Assembly: GCA_002686955.1 (NCBI GenBank)
Contig: NYZA01000102.1
Span: 1 to 26,289 of the forward strand
Direction of reading: 5' to 3'
Source: Gemmatimonadota bacterium
Lineage (GTDB): Bacteria > GCA-2686955
Length of the DNA: 26,289 nucleotides
The notes beneath the pieces are model-generated. The model ran no database searches and was not told the DNA's origin. It saw nothing but the letters and a program-made list of their open reading frames with translations. A program made the translations under genes and the position numbers. Positions 14,193 through 22,409 of this stretch are shown piece after piece. Each line of letters starts with the position of its first letter. Positions within the stretch are counted from its first letter, which is position 1.

Positions 14193-15842
14193 TCACTGCC
14201 GCATGGCCGGATGCTCCTTGAGCCCCTCGATCACCATCACCGATATCGCCCGCAGATCGCTCCCCCCCGGCGCGGCCTCGATCGTCCCCGCCAGCCCGCC
14301 CAGAAGGGCGGCAAGATTCGGCTTCGCTCCCCCCGCCAGCGTCCGCGCGAGCTTGGCGACTCCATCGCGCGCGGATCGATCGGGCACCCATCCCCCCCCC
14401 TCGGCCGCCACGCCATCGCCCAGTGCCACCAAGAGCTCCCCGGCCAGTTCCGAAGCGGCCTCATTGCCATCGAGCAGCCTCAATACCTCACCCCCGTTCC
14501 GGTAGTAGTCGCCCACAAGATCACGCCCCCCCGGCAGCCCCGCCAGCACCCCATCGCGAAACGACCGAAGCGCAGGCAGTCGTTCCCGCCCCCCTTCGAC
14601 CCGCTCCGCCGCGGCCAGCGCGGGGCAGTCGGTCCATCCCGCCGCGATCTCCCAGGCATGAAACACCTCGCCGCTCGGCACACCCACGGCATCGATCCGC
14701 AACCGATCCCCTTCGACACGAATTCGGCTGTAGTGGATCCGCGACACCTGGTAGGCCGTGAAATCGGAGTATCCCCCCCGGTAGGTCGGCCGTCCCGCCG
14801 TCCCGGTCACCAGATGATCGAACCCGAGCGAGCCCCAGCTCCGTCTCCCCACCGGCCGCAGGATCTTCCTCCCCCAAAGCGGCCAGGCTCGCTCGAAGTT
14901 GTGGTCGTGCCCCGCCAGCACCAAGTCGACATCGTAACGATGCAGCAGGGGTGTGAGCGCTCGCGCGATCTTCGGGCTCGACCCGTGGCGCCCCGAGGAC
15001 CAAAGCGGCTTGTGCAACACGATTAACTTCCAGCGCTCGCTGTCTGTGTCGAAGCCCGCCAGCGCCCCCTCGGCGAAACGGTACTGCACCGACCCGAGCG
15101 ACAGATCCTCTTCGGTGTCGAGAAAGAGCACGTCGACCGATCCCCACCGCGTCGTGTAGTAGCGTTCGTTGCCGGGCAGGTAGAAGCGGGCGCTGTAGGT
15201 CGAACAGCCCCGGCCGCGCTCGTACTCGTGGTTCCCCGGAGCCGGCATATATGGCACCGTCGCCGCCAGCGGCTCGATCATTCGAAACCAGCGGTCCCAC
15301 ACCCGTTGGTCGCCACCCGCGTAAGCCAGATCGCCGGCGTGGAGCAAGATGCTGGGCGCGTCATCGGTCGCCATTCGCACCGATTGGGCCGATGCTTCGT
15401 GCGTGCCGAGATCGCCCCAGGCCACGATCGTAAAGGGTTGATCCGCGGTCGGTTCAGTCCGAAAGACCCGTTCCTCGACGAGCCCACCGCCGCTATCGGC
15501 CACGACGTAGTGCACGACCAGGCCGGGGCCGAGTCGGTCGAGCACCGCCCCGTAGCCGTATCTCTTTCGCTCACCCCGCCCCCAGGCGAACTCCTCCGCC
15601 GGCGCTCGCCGCCTCTCCTCGTTCCTATCGGTCCAGAATCGAACATGCGCCCCCAGCAGCGCTCCCGCTCCCGCCCACGCCACCGAATAACGCGCGTCAC
15701 CGAGAAACGCCAGATGGACCTGGTCGGCATGACGCGCGTCATCGGCGTAGGAGGAGCTGGTGTCCAGAGTGCCGAAGACTAGTGCAACGACCCTGAACAG
15801 ATGGCGGTTGCAGCGACCGGGGTGCCGTGAAGAGAAGTGCAT
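14193..15842 (-). CDS. Secreted purple-acid-phosphatase-like metallophosphoesterase
   Basis: 549 residues from ATG 15842 (MHFSSRHPG); an in-frame start 22 codons upstream gives a less signal-like N-terminus. Residues ~1-33 look like a signal sequence (RHLFRVVALVFGTLDT, then SSSYA). Residues ~40-130 form a fibronectin-like N-terminal domain (YSVAWAGAGALLGAHVRF). The catalytic domain shows all metal-site motifs in order: WGDLG (~142-146), GDLAY (170-174), GNHEYE (203-208), VLHKPLW (His277) and GHDHNFER (311-318). Family members hydrolyse phosphomonoesters with a dinuclear metal centre. The C-terminal part (~425-455: LRSFRDGVLAGL, GRDLVGDYYR) resembles the tail that follows CFI-box C-terminal motifs, although the CFI tripeptide is absent. 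It lies 84 bases downstream of the glycosyltransferase fusion on the same strand; no functional link is evident. Confidence 0.9.
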   Translation of the reverse strand: MHFSSRHPGRCNRHLFRVVALVFGTLDTSSSYADDARHADQVHLAFLGDARYSVAWAGAGALLGAHVRFWTDRNEERRRAPAEEFAWGRGERKRYGYGAVLDRLGPGLVVHYVVADSGGGLVEERVFRTEPTADQPFTIVAWGDLGTHEASAQSVRMATDDAPSILLHAGDLAYAGGDQRVWDRWFRMIEPLAATVPYMPAPGNHEYERGRGCSTYSARFYLPGNERYYTTRWGSVDVLFLDTEEDLSLGSVQYRFAEGALAGFDTDSERWKLIVLHKPLWSSGRHGSSPKIARALTPLLHRYDVDLVLAGHDHNFERAWPLWGRKILRPVGRRSWGSLGFDHLVTGTAGRPTYRGGYSDFTAYQVSRIHYSRIRVEGDRLRIDAVGVPSGEVFHAWEIAAGWTDCPALAAAERVEGGRERLPALRSFRDGVLAGLPGGRDLVGDYYRNGGEVLRLLDGNEAASELAGELLVALGDGVAAEGGGWVPDRSARDGVAKLARTLAGGAKPNLAALLGGLAGTIEAAPGGSDLRAISVMVIEGLKEHPAMRQ

Positions 15843-15926
15843 CGTGTTGGGATCTGTCCGGAGTCGCGTGAATCGTCCGTCGGTGTTCGCGCCCGGCCAC
15901 CGCGTCACGCGGCTTGCCGAGTGACC

Positions 15927-18284
15927 TCAATAGCGACGCGGATCGCACCAGGATCGCGTCAGGTGCCAGTTTGTGGTGTCCGCGTACCACGATGAAGATA
16001 CGTGATTGGGCGCCCGAGCCAGGAGCAGAGGGTAGCGCGCGCCCCGACCGGGCAGAAACCCCGCCGCTCGGAGCAGAGCGCGGGTCTTGGGATGCGTGGG
16101 CTCGAGCGCCTTCAGTACGGTGGCGCCCCGCCGCCGAGCGAGGCGGACGGCCGCGTGCAGCGCGAACGCCAGCGCCGCGCCGTCGCTCTCGGCCGCGAAG
16201 AGATCGGCCAGGCCGGCGTGCAGTCGTTCGTCTTCGCCTCGATACAGATCGATGGCGGCGAAGGCCGCCGGGTGCCCGCGACGCTCCACCACCACCATTT
16301 CGCAGGGAGCCACGGGATCTTCCGAATAGAGCCGGTTGCAGAGCGGCACCGAGCGCGCGAGGGTGATCGGCCAGGTGCGCGTTGCCCCTTGCAGCCAGGC
16401 GTCCCAGTCGTCGCCGATCTTCTCGACGCTTCTCGCGCGCAAGCCTCCAGCCTTGCCTAGAAGCTCCCCGGCCTTGTCCTCGATGGCACCAAGAGGCCCA
16501 AACCCCCACCGCTCCGCCGCTCCCGGACGACGCAGAAGACGCACCCAATGACGCAGGGAACAGGGGACGAGCAGCTCCCGCCGCCGATCGACTCTGCGCC
16601 AGAAGCGGAGCATTCTTGCCGTGGGGAATCCCGAGGAGAGGTGCAGTTCCTCGCGCACCTTTCCCATCAGTAAACCGCCCAGACCTCGATGCCCCGGCAG
16701 GAGCGCCGTCGCCCCGATCCAGTTCACCGTCACGGTACGGTCGTGTACCCAGAGCGGAACCGGCACCACGATCATGCAGCCCACGATGCAGTTACCCTTC
16801 TCCACGACGAACGATCGTCGCTCGTCGCCCGATTTTGGATCGGATCGGCTCCCGTCCATCAGCCACCGCCACCGCCGCCATCGCGATGACGCCTCGCGGG
16901 GACCGAAGGTGCGGGCAAAGAGATCGATCACCGCGTCAGCGTCATCGTCACCGACGCATCGAATCTCGGTGTGATTCGGTGCGTCACCGCGGGCGCTGGG
17001 CGCGGGCTCCAAGTCCGGCGCCGGCTCCGGATCGGCTTCCTCACCGCTGTCGGGCATGCGCCCTCTGAGACAGCTTGCGAGGACCTGCGCGCAAGCGTCG
17101 GAACGACGCGTACGACCCACTCGATCGCGGGCCCGCCGCGAGAGCGCCCGCCCGAGGGGCGGATCGCCGATCAGCTTCTCCAACGCATGCGCCATCTCCC
17201 CTGGGTCATCCGGCCGAACGAGGAGTCCGGTTTTTCGGTGGTGGACGAGCTCCGGTATTCCTGAGATGCGGGATGCGACCACGGGTACTCCCCTTGCCAT
17301 CGCCTCGGCGATCGCTACCGGAATCCCGTCCTTCTTGCCGCTTTTCTCTTCCCGACCCGGCGCGGCGAAGAGGGTCGCCCGGTCGAGCTCCAGGCGAACC
17401 TCCTCGCTCGTGCGGGCTCCGGTCAGTTCCACGACCCCTTCGAGCCTGTGTCGGTGGATGCGGCGCTGGAGCGCGTCCCTCCGTGTCCCCTCGCCTATGA
17501 TGACGACCCGGTGCGCGACGCCGCGGTAATTCAGGATCGCCGAGGCGTCGATCAGCACGTCGAGCGCCTTGTACGACTCGAGCTGGGCAACCGCGAGCAC
17601 CGTCGGTTGCGCGGCTCGTTCCCCCGACTTTCTGGGCTCGAACCAGTCAGGGGATAAACCGCAAGGCACGACGACGATCGGATGTCCCGTCAGCGCCGGC
17701 GAAAGCGCGATCAGCCGGCGCCGGTTGTGTTCGCTGATCGTGCGCAGGAAAGTCGTCTCGAGGATCTTGGTCTCGAGCCCCCGGCTCCCCTTGAAGATGT
17801 CGTGAGCATGTGCCGACGCGGAAAAGGGAAGGGCGGCGAGATCGGACGCAATCCGGGCCGCTGTCGCGGTCGGGCCGAGATAGGCTGCGTGGATATGGCG
17901 AACGCACCGCTTCTCGACCTCCTCGGCCAGTGCCGGCGCCAGGAACCACGCTCCCCAGTGCCGAATGAGCGCCAATCGTCCCCGCGGGCGAGCGCTCCAG
18001 GCCCAGGCTGTGTTGGCGAGCATCGCGCGGGGGGCGCGCACCGCCCAGCGCGCGAAGGCCGCCAGGGCGATCATCGCATTCGGCACACCGGTGCGGGAGT
18101 GGAGCCGTTGCGCGGCCGGCTGCAGGAGCGGCACCGACTGGGTGCGTAGCGCCCACGTCTCCACGGCGACTCCCGCCCGCTCGAGCGCTTCGATCTCTTC
18201 GTACAGAAAGGTCTCGGTGACGCTGGGGAAACGGGCGAGAAGGTAGAGAATCGGGTCGGTGGGGTGCTGCCTGGGCGGTGGCAT
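15927..18284 (-). CDS. Glycosyltransferase family 4 fused to a GNAT-like acetyltransferase
   Basis: 785 residues from ATG 18284. Residues ~10-410 are a GT-B glycosyltransferase of the GT4 type: LYLLARFPSVTETFLYEEI at the N-terminus, HIHAAYLGPTATAARIASDL, SAHAHDIFKG, VPCGLSPDWF (~207-215) and VLAVAQLESYKALDVLIDA (~229-247). The donor-site block is KKDGIPVAIAEAMARGVPVVAS with Glu327, although the first Glu of the usual E-x7-E pair appears replaced by the Lys-Lys-Asp segment. A Pro/Glu/Asp-rich linker (~411-437) leads to residues ~440-760, an acyltransferase of the GNAT type with the acetyl-CoA loop LLPGHRGLGGLL (~528-539). Such a protein would build and acetylate a surface sugar, or transfer an acyl group to a precursor. 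The flippase at 19543 supports a polysaccharide role. Acceptor and sugar are unknown. Confidence 0.87.
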   Translation of the reverse strand: MPPPRQHPTDPILYLLARFPSVTETFLYEEIEALERAGVAVETWALRTQSVPLLQPAAQRLHSRTGVPNAMIALAAFARWAVRAPRAMLANTAWAWSARPRGRLALIRHWGAWFLAPALAEEVEKRCVRHIHAAYLGPTATAARIASDLAALPFSASAHAHDIFKGSRGLETKILETTFLRTISEHNRRRLIALSPALTGHPIVVVPCGLSPDWFEPRKSGERAAQPTVLAVAQLESYKALDVLIDASAILNYRGVAHRVVIIGEGTRRDALQRRIHRHRLEGVVELTGARTSEEVRLELDRATLFAAPGREEKSGKKDGIPVAIAEAMARGVPVVASRISGIPELVHHRKTGLLVRPDDPGEMAHALEKLIGDPPLGRALSRRARDRVGRTRRSDACAQVLASCLRGRMPDSGEEADPEPAPDLEPAPSARGDAPNHTEIRCVGDDDADAVIDLFARTFGPREASSRWRRWRWLMDGSRSDPKSGDERRSFVVEKGNCIVGCMIVVPVPLWVHDRTVTVNWIGATALLPGHRGLGGLLMGKVREELHLSSGFPTARMLRFWRRVDRRRELLVPCSLRHWVRLLRRPGAAERWGFGPLGAIEDKAGELLGKAGGLRARSVEKIGDDWDAWLQGATRTWPITLARSVPLCNRLYSEDPVAPCEMVVVERRGHPAAFAAIDLYRGEDERLHAGLADLFAAESDGAALAFALHAAVRLARRRGATVLKALEPTHPKTRALLRAAGFLPGRGARYPLLLARAPNHVSSSWYADTTNWHLTRSWCDPRRY

Positions 18285-18313
18285 CCGGTGGTCGTCGCCT
18301 CCGCGGTCGTGGA

Positions 18314-18679
18314 TCAGCCGAACTCGAAGCTTACAGAAACCGTCCGGTCGGAGTGCATGAGGACCGTGCAGACCCCGAACTCGTCGACGCTGTCACAGCC
18401 GGTCCACTGAGGGTCCTCGTTGATGTTGCTTGTGCCCGGCCACCCTCCATCGATGACCGTCGAATCCGGCCCCTCATCACTCTCCACGACGATCGCTTTC
18501 CCCTTGAAGTCGATGCCTTCCACGTAGGTCCCCGGCCGCACCATGACCGTGTCTCCGTCCACCGCCAAATCGATCCCCGCCTGGATCGTCGGTTGGTCGG
18601 AGGGCACGTATATGACGCTGCCGAACGACGTGGCGGCAACCGTCAACAAGAGACAACAACAAACGACTGCATTATTCAC
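18314..18679 (-). CDS. Short secreted beta-helix-like protein, probably truncated
   Basis: 121 residues from GTG 18679. The N-terminus is a signal peptide with a run of three Cys (NNAVVCCCLLLTVAATSFGS). The mature part begins with IYVPSDQPTIQAGIDLAVDGDTV and MVRPGTYVEGIDFKGKAIVV. That is the opening of right-handed parallel beta-helix proteins (pectate-lyase-like fold) common in secreted proteins of uncultured bacteria. Those usually continue for several hundred residues; here the frame departs after TVIDGGWPGTSNINEDP and ends soon. It is likely a 5' fragment or a very short relative. It does not carry a full catalytic domain. Confidence 0.6.
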   Translation of the reverse strand: MNNAVVCCCLLLTVAATSFGSVIYVPSDQPTIQAGIDLAVDGDTVMVRPGTYVEGIDFKGKAIVVESDEGPDSTVIDGGWPGTSNINEDPQWTGCDSVDEFGVCTVLMHSDRTVSVSFEFG

Positions 18680-18751
18680 GGCTCTGCCTTTGGATGGGTT
18701 GAGCTCAGAGGTCGAGAAACCGGTCTCGGCCGATGATAACCCTCTTTGCGC

Positions 18752-19132
18752 CTACACCCGAAACCCCAGCGCAACGGCGACTTCCGATTGCCGTCGATCG
18801 AAAGTCAAGAAGTGCATCTCATCGGGATGTCCGGCGACATGAAGCGCGCACGCGAGATGCCAAAGATCAGCGCCACGCAGGTATCCATGCCGCAACACTC
18901 GGATCGTCTCTTTCGTGAGAGCCGCCTGTGGGTACACCCAGCTCACCCAGCTCAAGAAACGATCGCCATCATCGACCTTCTCTCGTAAGAACACAGAGCG
19001 AAGCTCCGCCTCGAGGAGATTTGATGAGATGAGGAGATCGAAGGCGCGCAGACGGTTGGCGGCCCCGTGCGCGCCGGGCTCGTCGAACGCGATCGCCGCA
19101 AGGTACGATGTGTCGATGTAGGCGAGCTTCAA
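18752..19132 (-). CDS. PIN-domain toxin (VapC-like)
   Basis: 126 residues from ATG 19132, overlapping the antitoxin stop (ATGA). PIN acidic residues are in place: Asp7 in LAYIDTSYLAAIAF, Glu41 in SSNLLEAELRSVF, Asp89 in YLRGADLWHLACAL and Asp112 in FLTFDRRQSEVAVALGF. Family members are Mg-dependent ribonucleases that cleave tRNA or rRNA and are blocked by a cognate antitoxin. The length and residue spacing look intact. The target cannot be told from the sequence. Confidence 0.92.
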   Translation of the reverse strand: MKLAYIDTSYLAAIAFDEPGAHGAANRLRAFDLLISSNLLEAELRSVFLREKVDDGDRFLSWVSWVYPQAALTKETIRVLRHGYLRGADLWHLACALHVAGHPDEMHFLTFDRRQSEVAVALGFRV

Positions 19133-19410
19133 TTGCGAGATTCCAGGAAGCGTGCAAGCGCTCCCTCACGCGACGCCACGGGGCGAAGATCTCCCGAGGG
19201 AGTCCGGGCTCGATCGAGCACACCGCGGGCCTGAAGCTGTGCCACCCTTTGCTCGAGGCTCAGGTCGTCGTCGTCAATGGGGCGAATCACGGCGACCTCC
19301 TCGCCGCGGTAGGTGACGATCACCGAGGCACCGTCGCGGACCCTGCGCAAGATTTCGCTGAAGCGAGCCTTGGCCTCATATGTCGAGTAAACCAGAGATT
19401 GGGACCTCAT
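19129..19410 (-). CDS. Phd/YefM-type antitoxin
   Basis: 93 residues from ATG 19410. Residues ~8-50 are the Phd/YefM DNA-binding domain: YSTYEAKARFSEILRRVRDG, then ASVIVTYRGEEVAVIRPID. The C-terminal half (~52-93) is charged and presumably binds and inhibits the PIN toxin encoded by the overlapping downstream gene. The start codon lies at the edge of the repeat-bearing promoter (19409-19444), so the predicted transcript would be almost leaderless. Autoregulation through those repeats is likely but inferred. Confidence 0.92.
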   Translation of the reverse strand: MRSQSLVYSTYEAKARFSEILRRVRDGASVIVTYRGEEVAVIRPIDDDDLSLEQRVAQLQARGVLDRARTPSGDLRPVASREGALARFLESRN

Positions 19411-19445
19411 CTGGTCAAACTAATCACACTCGTCAGACTGGTCAA
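19409..19445 (-). promoter_or_regulatory. Antitoxin promoter with four 9-bp direct repeats
   Basis: Reading the minus strand from 19444 there are four consecutive 9-base units: TGACCAGTC, TGACGAGTG, TGATTAGTT and TGACCAGAT. All share TGAnnAG in the same register. TTGACC (19445-19440) and TAGTTT (19422-19417) spaced by 17 bases form a good sigma70-like promoter made of the same repeats. The last unit runs into the ATG, so the predicted start of transcription is at or next to the start codon. Confidence 0.6.
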
Positions 19446-19542
19446 GTTCGGCCGCTAGGCTAGTGCGCTCTCTTGGCTCGGACTCCTCAACATGCGATAC
19501 CGCCGTAGGAAGCTGGCCGGAGATGTAGGCTAGAGTCTCCCC

Positions 19543-20979
19543 ATGCTCAACGCCCGCAATATCTTCGGGGATACCGCCGCCCTCGCCGCGTCGGCGGCGG
19601 CTGCGACGGCGATTCGGGGGATCGTCGCCTTGGCTCTAGTGCGCTATCTCGGTCCCGCAGACTACGGCGCTCTTGCCGCCGCCGTCGCACTGGCGACCCT
19701 GGCCTGCTACATGGTCGATCTCGGCACGGGATACAACGTGATTCGGGCGATCTCCCGCACACCCAAGGAAGCGCCGGCCCATTTGGGCAACGCCTTGTTG
19801 GCCACCGCGATCGCGCTCGTCGCCTTGACGGCGCTGCTGAACGGCGTCGTCTGGAGCTTCGACTACCCGTCCGGCGCGCGCATGCTCATGCCTCTGCTCG
19901 GAGTCGGGCTGCTGCTGCAGTCCGCACGCGCGCCCTTTCACGGAGCGTTGCGCGCCATCGGGCGGGCGGGACGTTCGGCGATCTCGGAAGGCTCGGGAGC
20001 CTTGATCCTCGGAGCGATGTGCGCGGCCGGCGTGCTCTTGGGGCAGCCGCTGGGCTACTTCGGCGTGATGCACTTGGTGACCGGAATCGGTGGATTCGCG
20101 GTCGCCGCCGCCATGACCCTGCGGCTCCTGCTGCCCCGTCCCCGTCCCGCGGCCCTTCCCGCCTTCGTGAAGGCGGGCCTGCCCTTCGCGGCGTCGAGCG
20201 TCTTCTACGTGATCTACGGACAGATCGATACGGTCATGCTCGCCAACATGCGTGGAGCCGCGGAGGTCGGGATCTACTCGGCAGCCTACAAGCTCGTCGC
20301 CCTCATGAATCTCGTGCCGGCGGCGCTGTCTGCGGCGATCCTTCCTCGCGCCTTCGCTCTGGGACCGACCGCTCGCAACCGCCTCCGGGCACTTTTCGGA
20401 GCCAACGCGCGCTATCTCGCCGCGATCGCCATCCCCGTGGCCGCGACGATCGGCATCTTCGCCGGGCCGATCCGCGAGATTCTCATGGGCGAGGCCTACG
20501 CCGGCACGGAGCTCCTGCTCCGGATTCTCGCCATTCAGATCGTCTTGCGCTTCCTCTCTTATGCACCGGCGGACGCGCTCTATGCCCTTGGCCGCGAGCG
20601 CAGCCGGGTTGCGATCCAGGGCTCGGCGGCGGCGGTCAACATCGTTCTCAATCTGATGCTCATTCCACGGATCGGCGCGGCGGGTGCGGCGATCGCGACC
20701 GTTGCCACCGAAGTTCTGGTGTTGGCGTTGATGACGCGGCAAGCCTCACTTTCCCTGGGAGGGCTCGGCGTTGCCGCTTCCACTTTGCGCCCCATCGCCG
20801 CCGCCGCCATACCGATCGCCTGGCTAGTTTCGAACCCGCCCATCCACTTGTTGGGAATCGCAACGGCTCTGTTGGGATCGGGGTTGCTCTACTGCATAGG
20901 GCTCTTCGCGCTCGGGTTCTTCAAGGAATCGGAACGGCGCCGCATACGGGAAGCAACGGTCGGGAGGCTGCGTGGCTAA
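19543..20979 (+). CDS. Wzx-like polysaccharide flippase (MOP/MATE superfamily)
   Basis: 478 residues from ATG 19543, hydrophobic throughout with about 12-14 helices. The N-terminal block (LAASAAAATAIRGIVALALVRYLGPADYGALAAAVALA) is the classic start of lipid-linked oligosaccharide flippases, with LGPADYG near residue 37. VFYVIYGQIDTVMLANMRGAAEVGIYSAAYKL (~225-256) is the mid-protein signature, and ALYALGRERSRVAIQGSAAAVNIVLNLMLIPRIGAAGAAIAT (~345-387) is the second-half signature. It would flip undecaprenyl-linked repeat units to the outer face of the inner membrane. It is divergent from the toxin-antitoxin pair and converges with mpl, overlapping its 3' end by four bases. No ribosome site of good match is seen before the ATG. 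Confidence 0.9.
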   Translation: MLNARNIFGDTAALAASAAAATAIRGIVALALVRYLGPADYGALAAAVALATLACYMVDLGTGYNVIRAISRTPKEAPAHLGNALLATAIALVALTALLNGVVWSFDYPSGARMLMPLLGVGLLLQSARAPFHGALRAIGRAGRSAISEGSGALILGAMCAAGVLLGQPLGYFGVMHLVTGIGGFAVAAAMTLRLLLPRPRPAALPAFVKAGLPFAASSVFYVIYGQIDTVMLANMRGAAEVGIYSAAYKLVALMNLVPAALSAAILPRAFALGPTARNRLRALFGANARYLAAIAIPVAATIGIFAGPIREILMGEAYAGTELLLRILAIQIVLRFLSYAPADALYALGRERSRVAIQGSAAAVNIVLNLMLIPRIGAAGAAIATVATEVLVLALMTRQASLSLGGLGVAASTLRPIAAAAIPIAWLVSNPPIHLLGIATALLGSGLLYCIGLFALGFFKESERRRIREATVGRLRG

Positions 20980-22409
20980 TTAAGGCCGTCGAGAAGTCGC
21001 GTGTATATCCCATCAAATCCCCCATTCGACATGATGAGCACGCTGTCGCCGGGCTCAGCGATCCGGAGGACAAGAGACACAATTTCATCGGTGGAATCGG
21101 GCGCGTGCGCTTCTCTGCCCCTTCTTGCGAGCATAGACACGACACGATCGGGATTCATGAGGACGTCTTGCGACAGCTTTTCCGGACGATAGACCGGTGC
21201 CACGACCGCGACCTCGGCACGAGCCAAGGCGCCGGCGAGCTCGCTCTCGAAAACCCGCCTGCGCAGAGTCCAGGAGCGGGGCTCCAGAACCGCGATCACC
21301 CTGCCTTCCGTCACATCGGTGATCGCCTCGATTGCGCCGGCGATCGCGGTCGGGTGGTGGGCGAAATCGTCGTAGACACGGATTCCGCGCCTTTCGCCGC
21401 GCAGCTCGAGCCGCCTGCGCACGCCGCGGAAGGCCGCCAGCGCCGCGCGGGTGTCGTCGTCGCTCAGGCCGAGCCCCTCGGTCAGGGCCAGGGCCGCGAG
21501 CGCGTTGCGCACATTGAATGCGCCAGGCATAGCGATTCGCCAGAGGCCGCGGTCGCCCCCCCGGATTCGGAGCTCGAATTCGATGCCGCCATCGTTCGAC
21601 GCGGTCTCGGGCGCCCAGAAATCGGGCTCCGGCGCGCCCCCTTTTCGCGGTCCCACGCCGAATGTGAGGCGATCGCAGTGAGGGCGCTCCGTGACGCGCA
21701 TGGCGGCAGCGTCATCGGCGCACGCGATCACCCGTCCCGTGCGGGGAACGATGTTGACGAGGCGGCGGAACTGCAGCTCGATCGCGTCGAGGTCGGCGTA
21801 GATGTCGGCGTGGTCGAATTCCACTCCGCCGACCACGAGGCGGTGGGGGCGGTAGTGGAAGAACTTGGCCGCCTTGTCGAAATAGGCGGTGTCGTACTCG
21901 TCCCCCTCGATGACGAAGGGTTGGCCCGGGCGACCGATGTGGTGGTTGGCGGGGAGTCCGAGCGGCAGGCCGCCGACCAGCCATCCCGCCCCCTTGCCGG
22001 CGGCGTGGAGCAGCGAGGCCGCCATCGCCGTGGTCGTGGTCTTGCCGTGGGTGCCGCTGACGACGAGGCGGGTTCGATCTTGCAGGAGGACGCGGGAGAG
22101 GAGGGCCGGCATCGAGGCGTAGGGCAGGTCGCGGTCGAGCGCCGCTTCGAGCTCCGGATTGCCGCGCGGGATCGCGTTCCCCACGACCAGCATGTCGGGG
22201 GCGGGATCGAGATTGGCGGCGTCGTATCCTTCGAAGACGGTCGCGCCGAGATCGGCCAGAACGTCGCTCATCGGCGGGTAGATCGGGCCGTCGCTCCCCT
22301 GCACCTCATGCCCGAGCTGCTCAAGCAACCCCGCGAGCGACGCCATCGCCGTGCCGCCGATTCCGAGTAGGTGGTAGCGGATCGGCGTGTCGGTTGGGGT
22401 GCGGCTCAT
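20976..22409 (-). CDS. mpl: UDP-N-acetylmuramate:L-Ala-gamma-D-Glu-meso-DAP ligase
   Basis: 477 residues, normal Mpl length, with ATG at 22409 overlapping the ldcA stop (ATGA). Mur-ligase motifs in order: N-terminal GIGGTAMA (16-23), ATP loop GTHGKTTTTA (119-128), EGDEYDTAYFD (168-178), VEFDHADIY (196-204), FNVRNALAALAL (~298-309) and DDFAHHPTA (347-355). The EGDEYDTAYFD and EFDHADIY blocks and the C-terminal MSNGGFDG favour Mpl over MurC. The enzyme joins recovered tripeptide to UDP-MurNAc in the cytoplasm during murein recycling. The adjacent LD-carboxypeptidase produces that tripeptide from tetrapeptide. Confidence 0.95.
   Translation of the reverse strand: MSRTPTDTPIRYHLLGIGGTAMASLAGLLEQLGHEVQGSDGPIYPPMSDVLADLGATVFEGYDAANLDPAPDMLVVGNAIPRGNPELEAALDRDLPYASMPALLSRVLLQDRTRLVVSGTHGKTTTTAMAASLLHAAGKGAGWLVGGLPLGLPANHHIGRPGQPFVIEGDEYDTAYFDKAAKFFHYRPHRLVVGGVEFDHADIYADLDAIELQFRRLVNIVPRTGRVIACADDAAAMRVTERPHCDRLTFGVGPRKGGAPEPDFWAPETASNDGGIEFELRIRGGDRGLWRIAMPGAFNVRNALAALALTEGLGLSDDDTRAALAAFRGVRRRLELRGERRGIRVYDDFAHHPTAIAGAIEAITDVTEGRVIAVLEPRSWTLRRRVFESELAGALARAEVAVVAPVYRPEKLSQDVLMNPDRVVSMLARRGREAHAPDSTDEIVSLVLRIAEPGDSVLIMSNGGFDGIYTRLLDGLN

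Noticed and set aside
19636-20742. 368-codon minus-strand open frame opposite the flippase
   Set aside because: Arg/His/Gln-rich low-complexity shadow of a hydrophobic gene on the plus strand.
20019-22370. 783-codon plus-strand open frame spanning the flippase and mpl region
   Set aside because: It overlaps two well-identified genes in other frames and has no recognisable motif; it is a GC-rich shadow.
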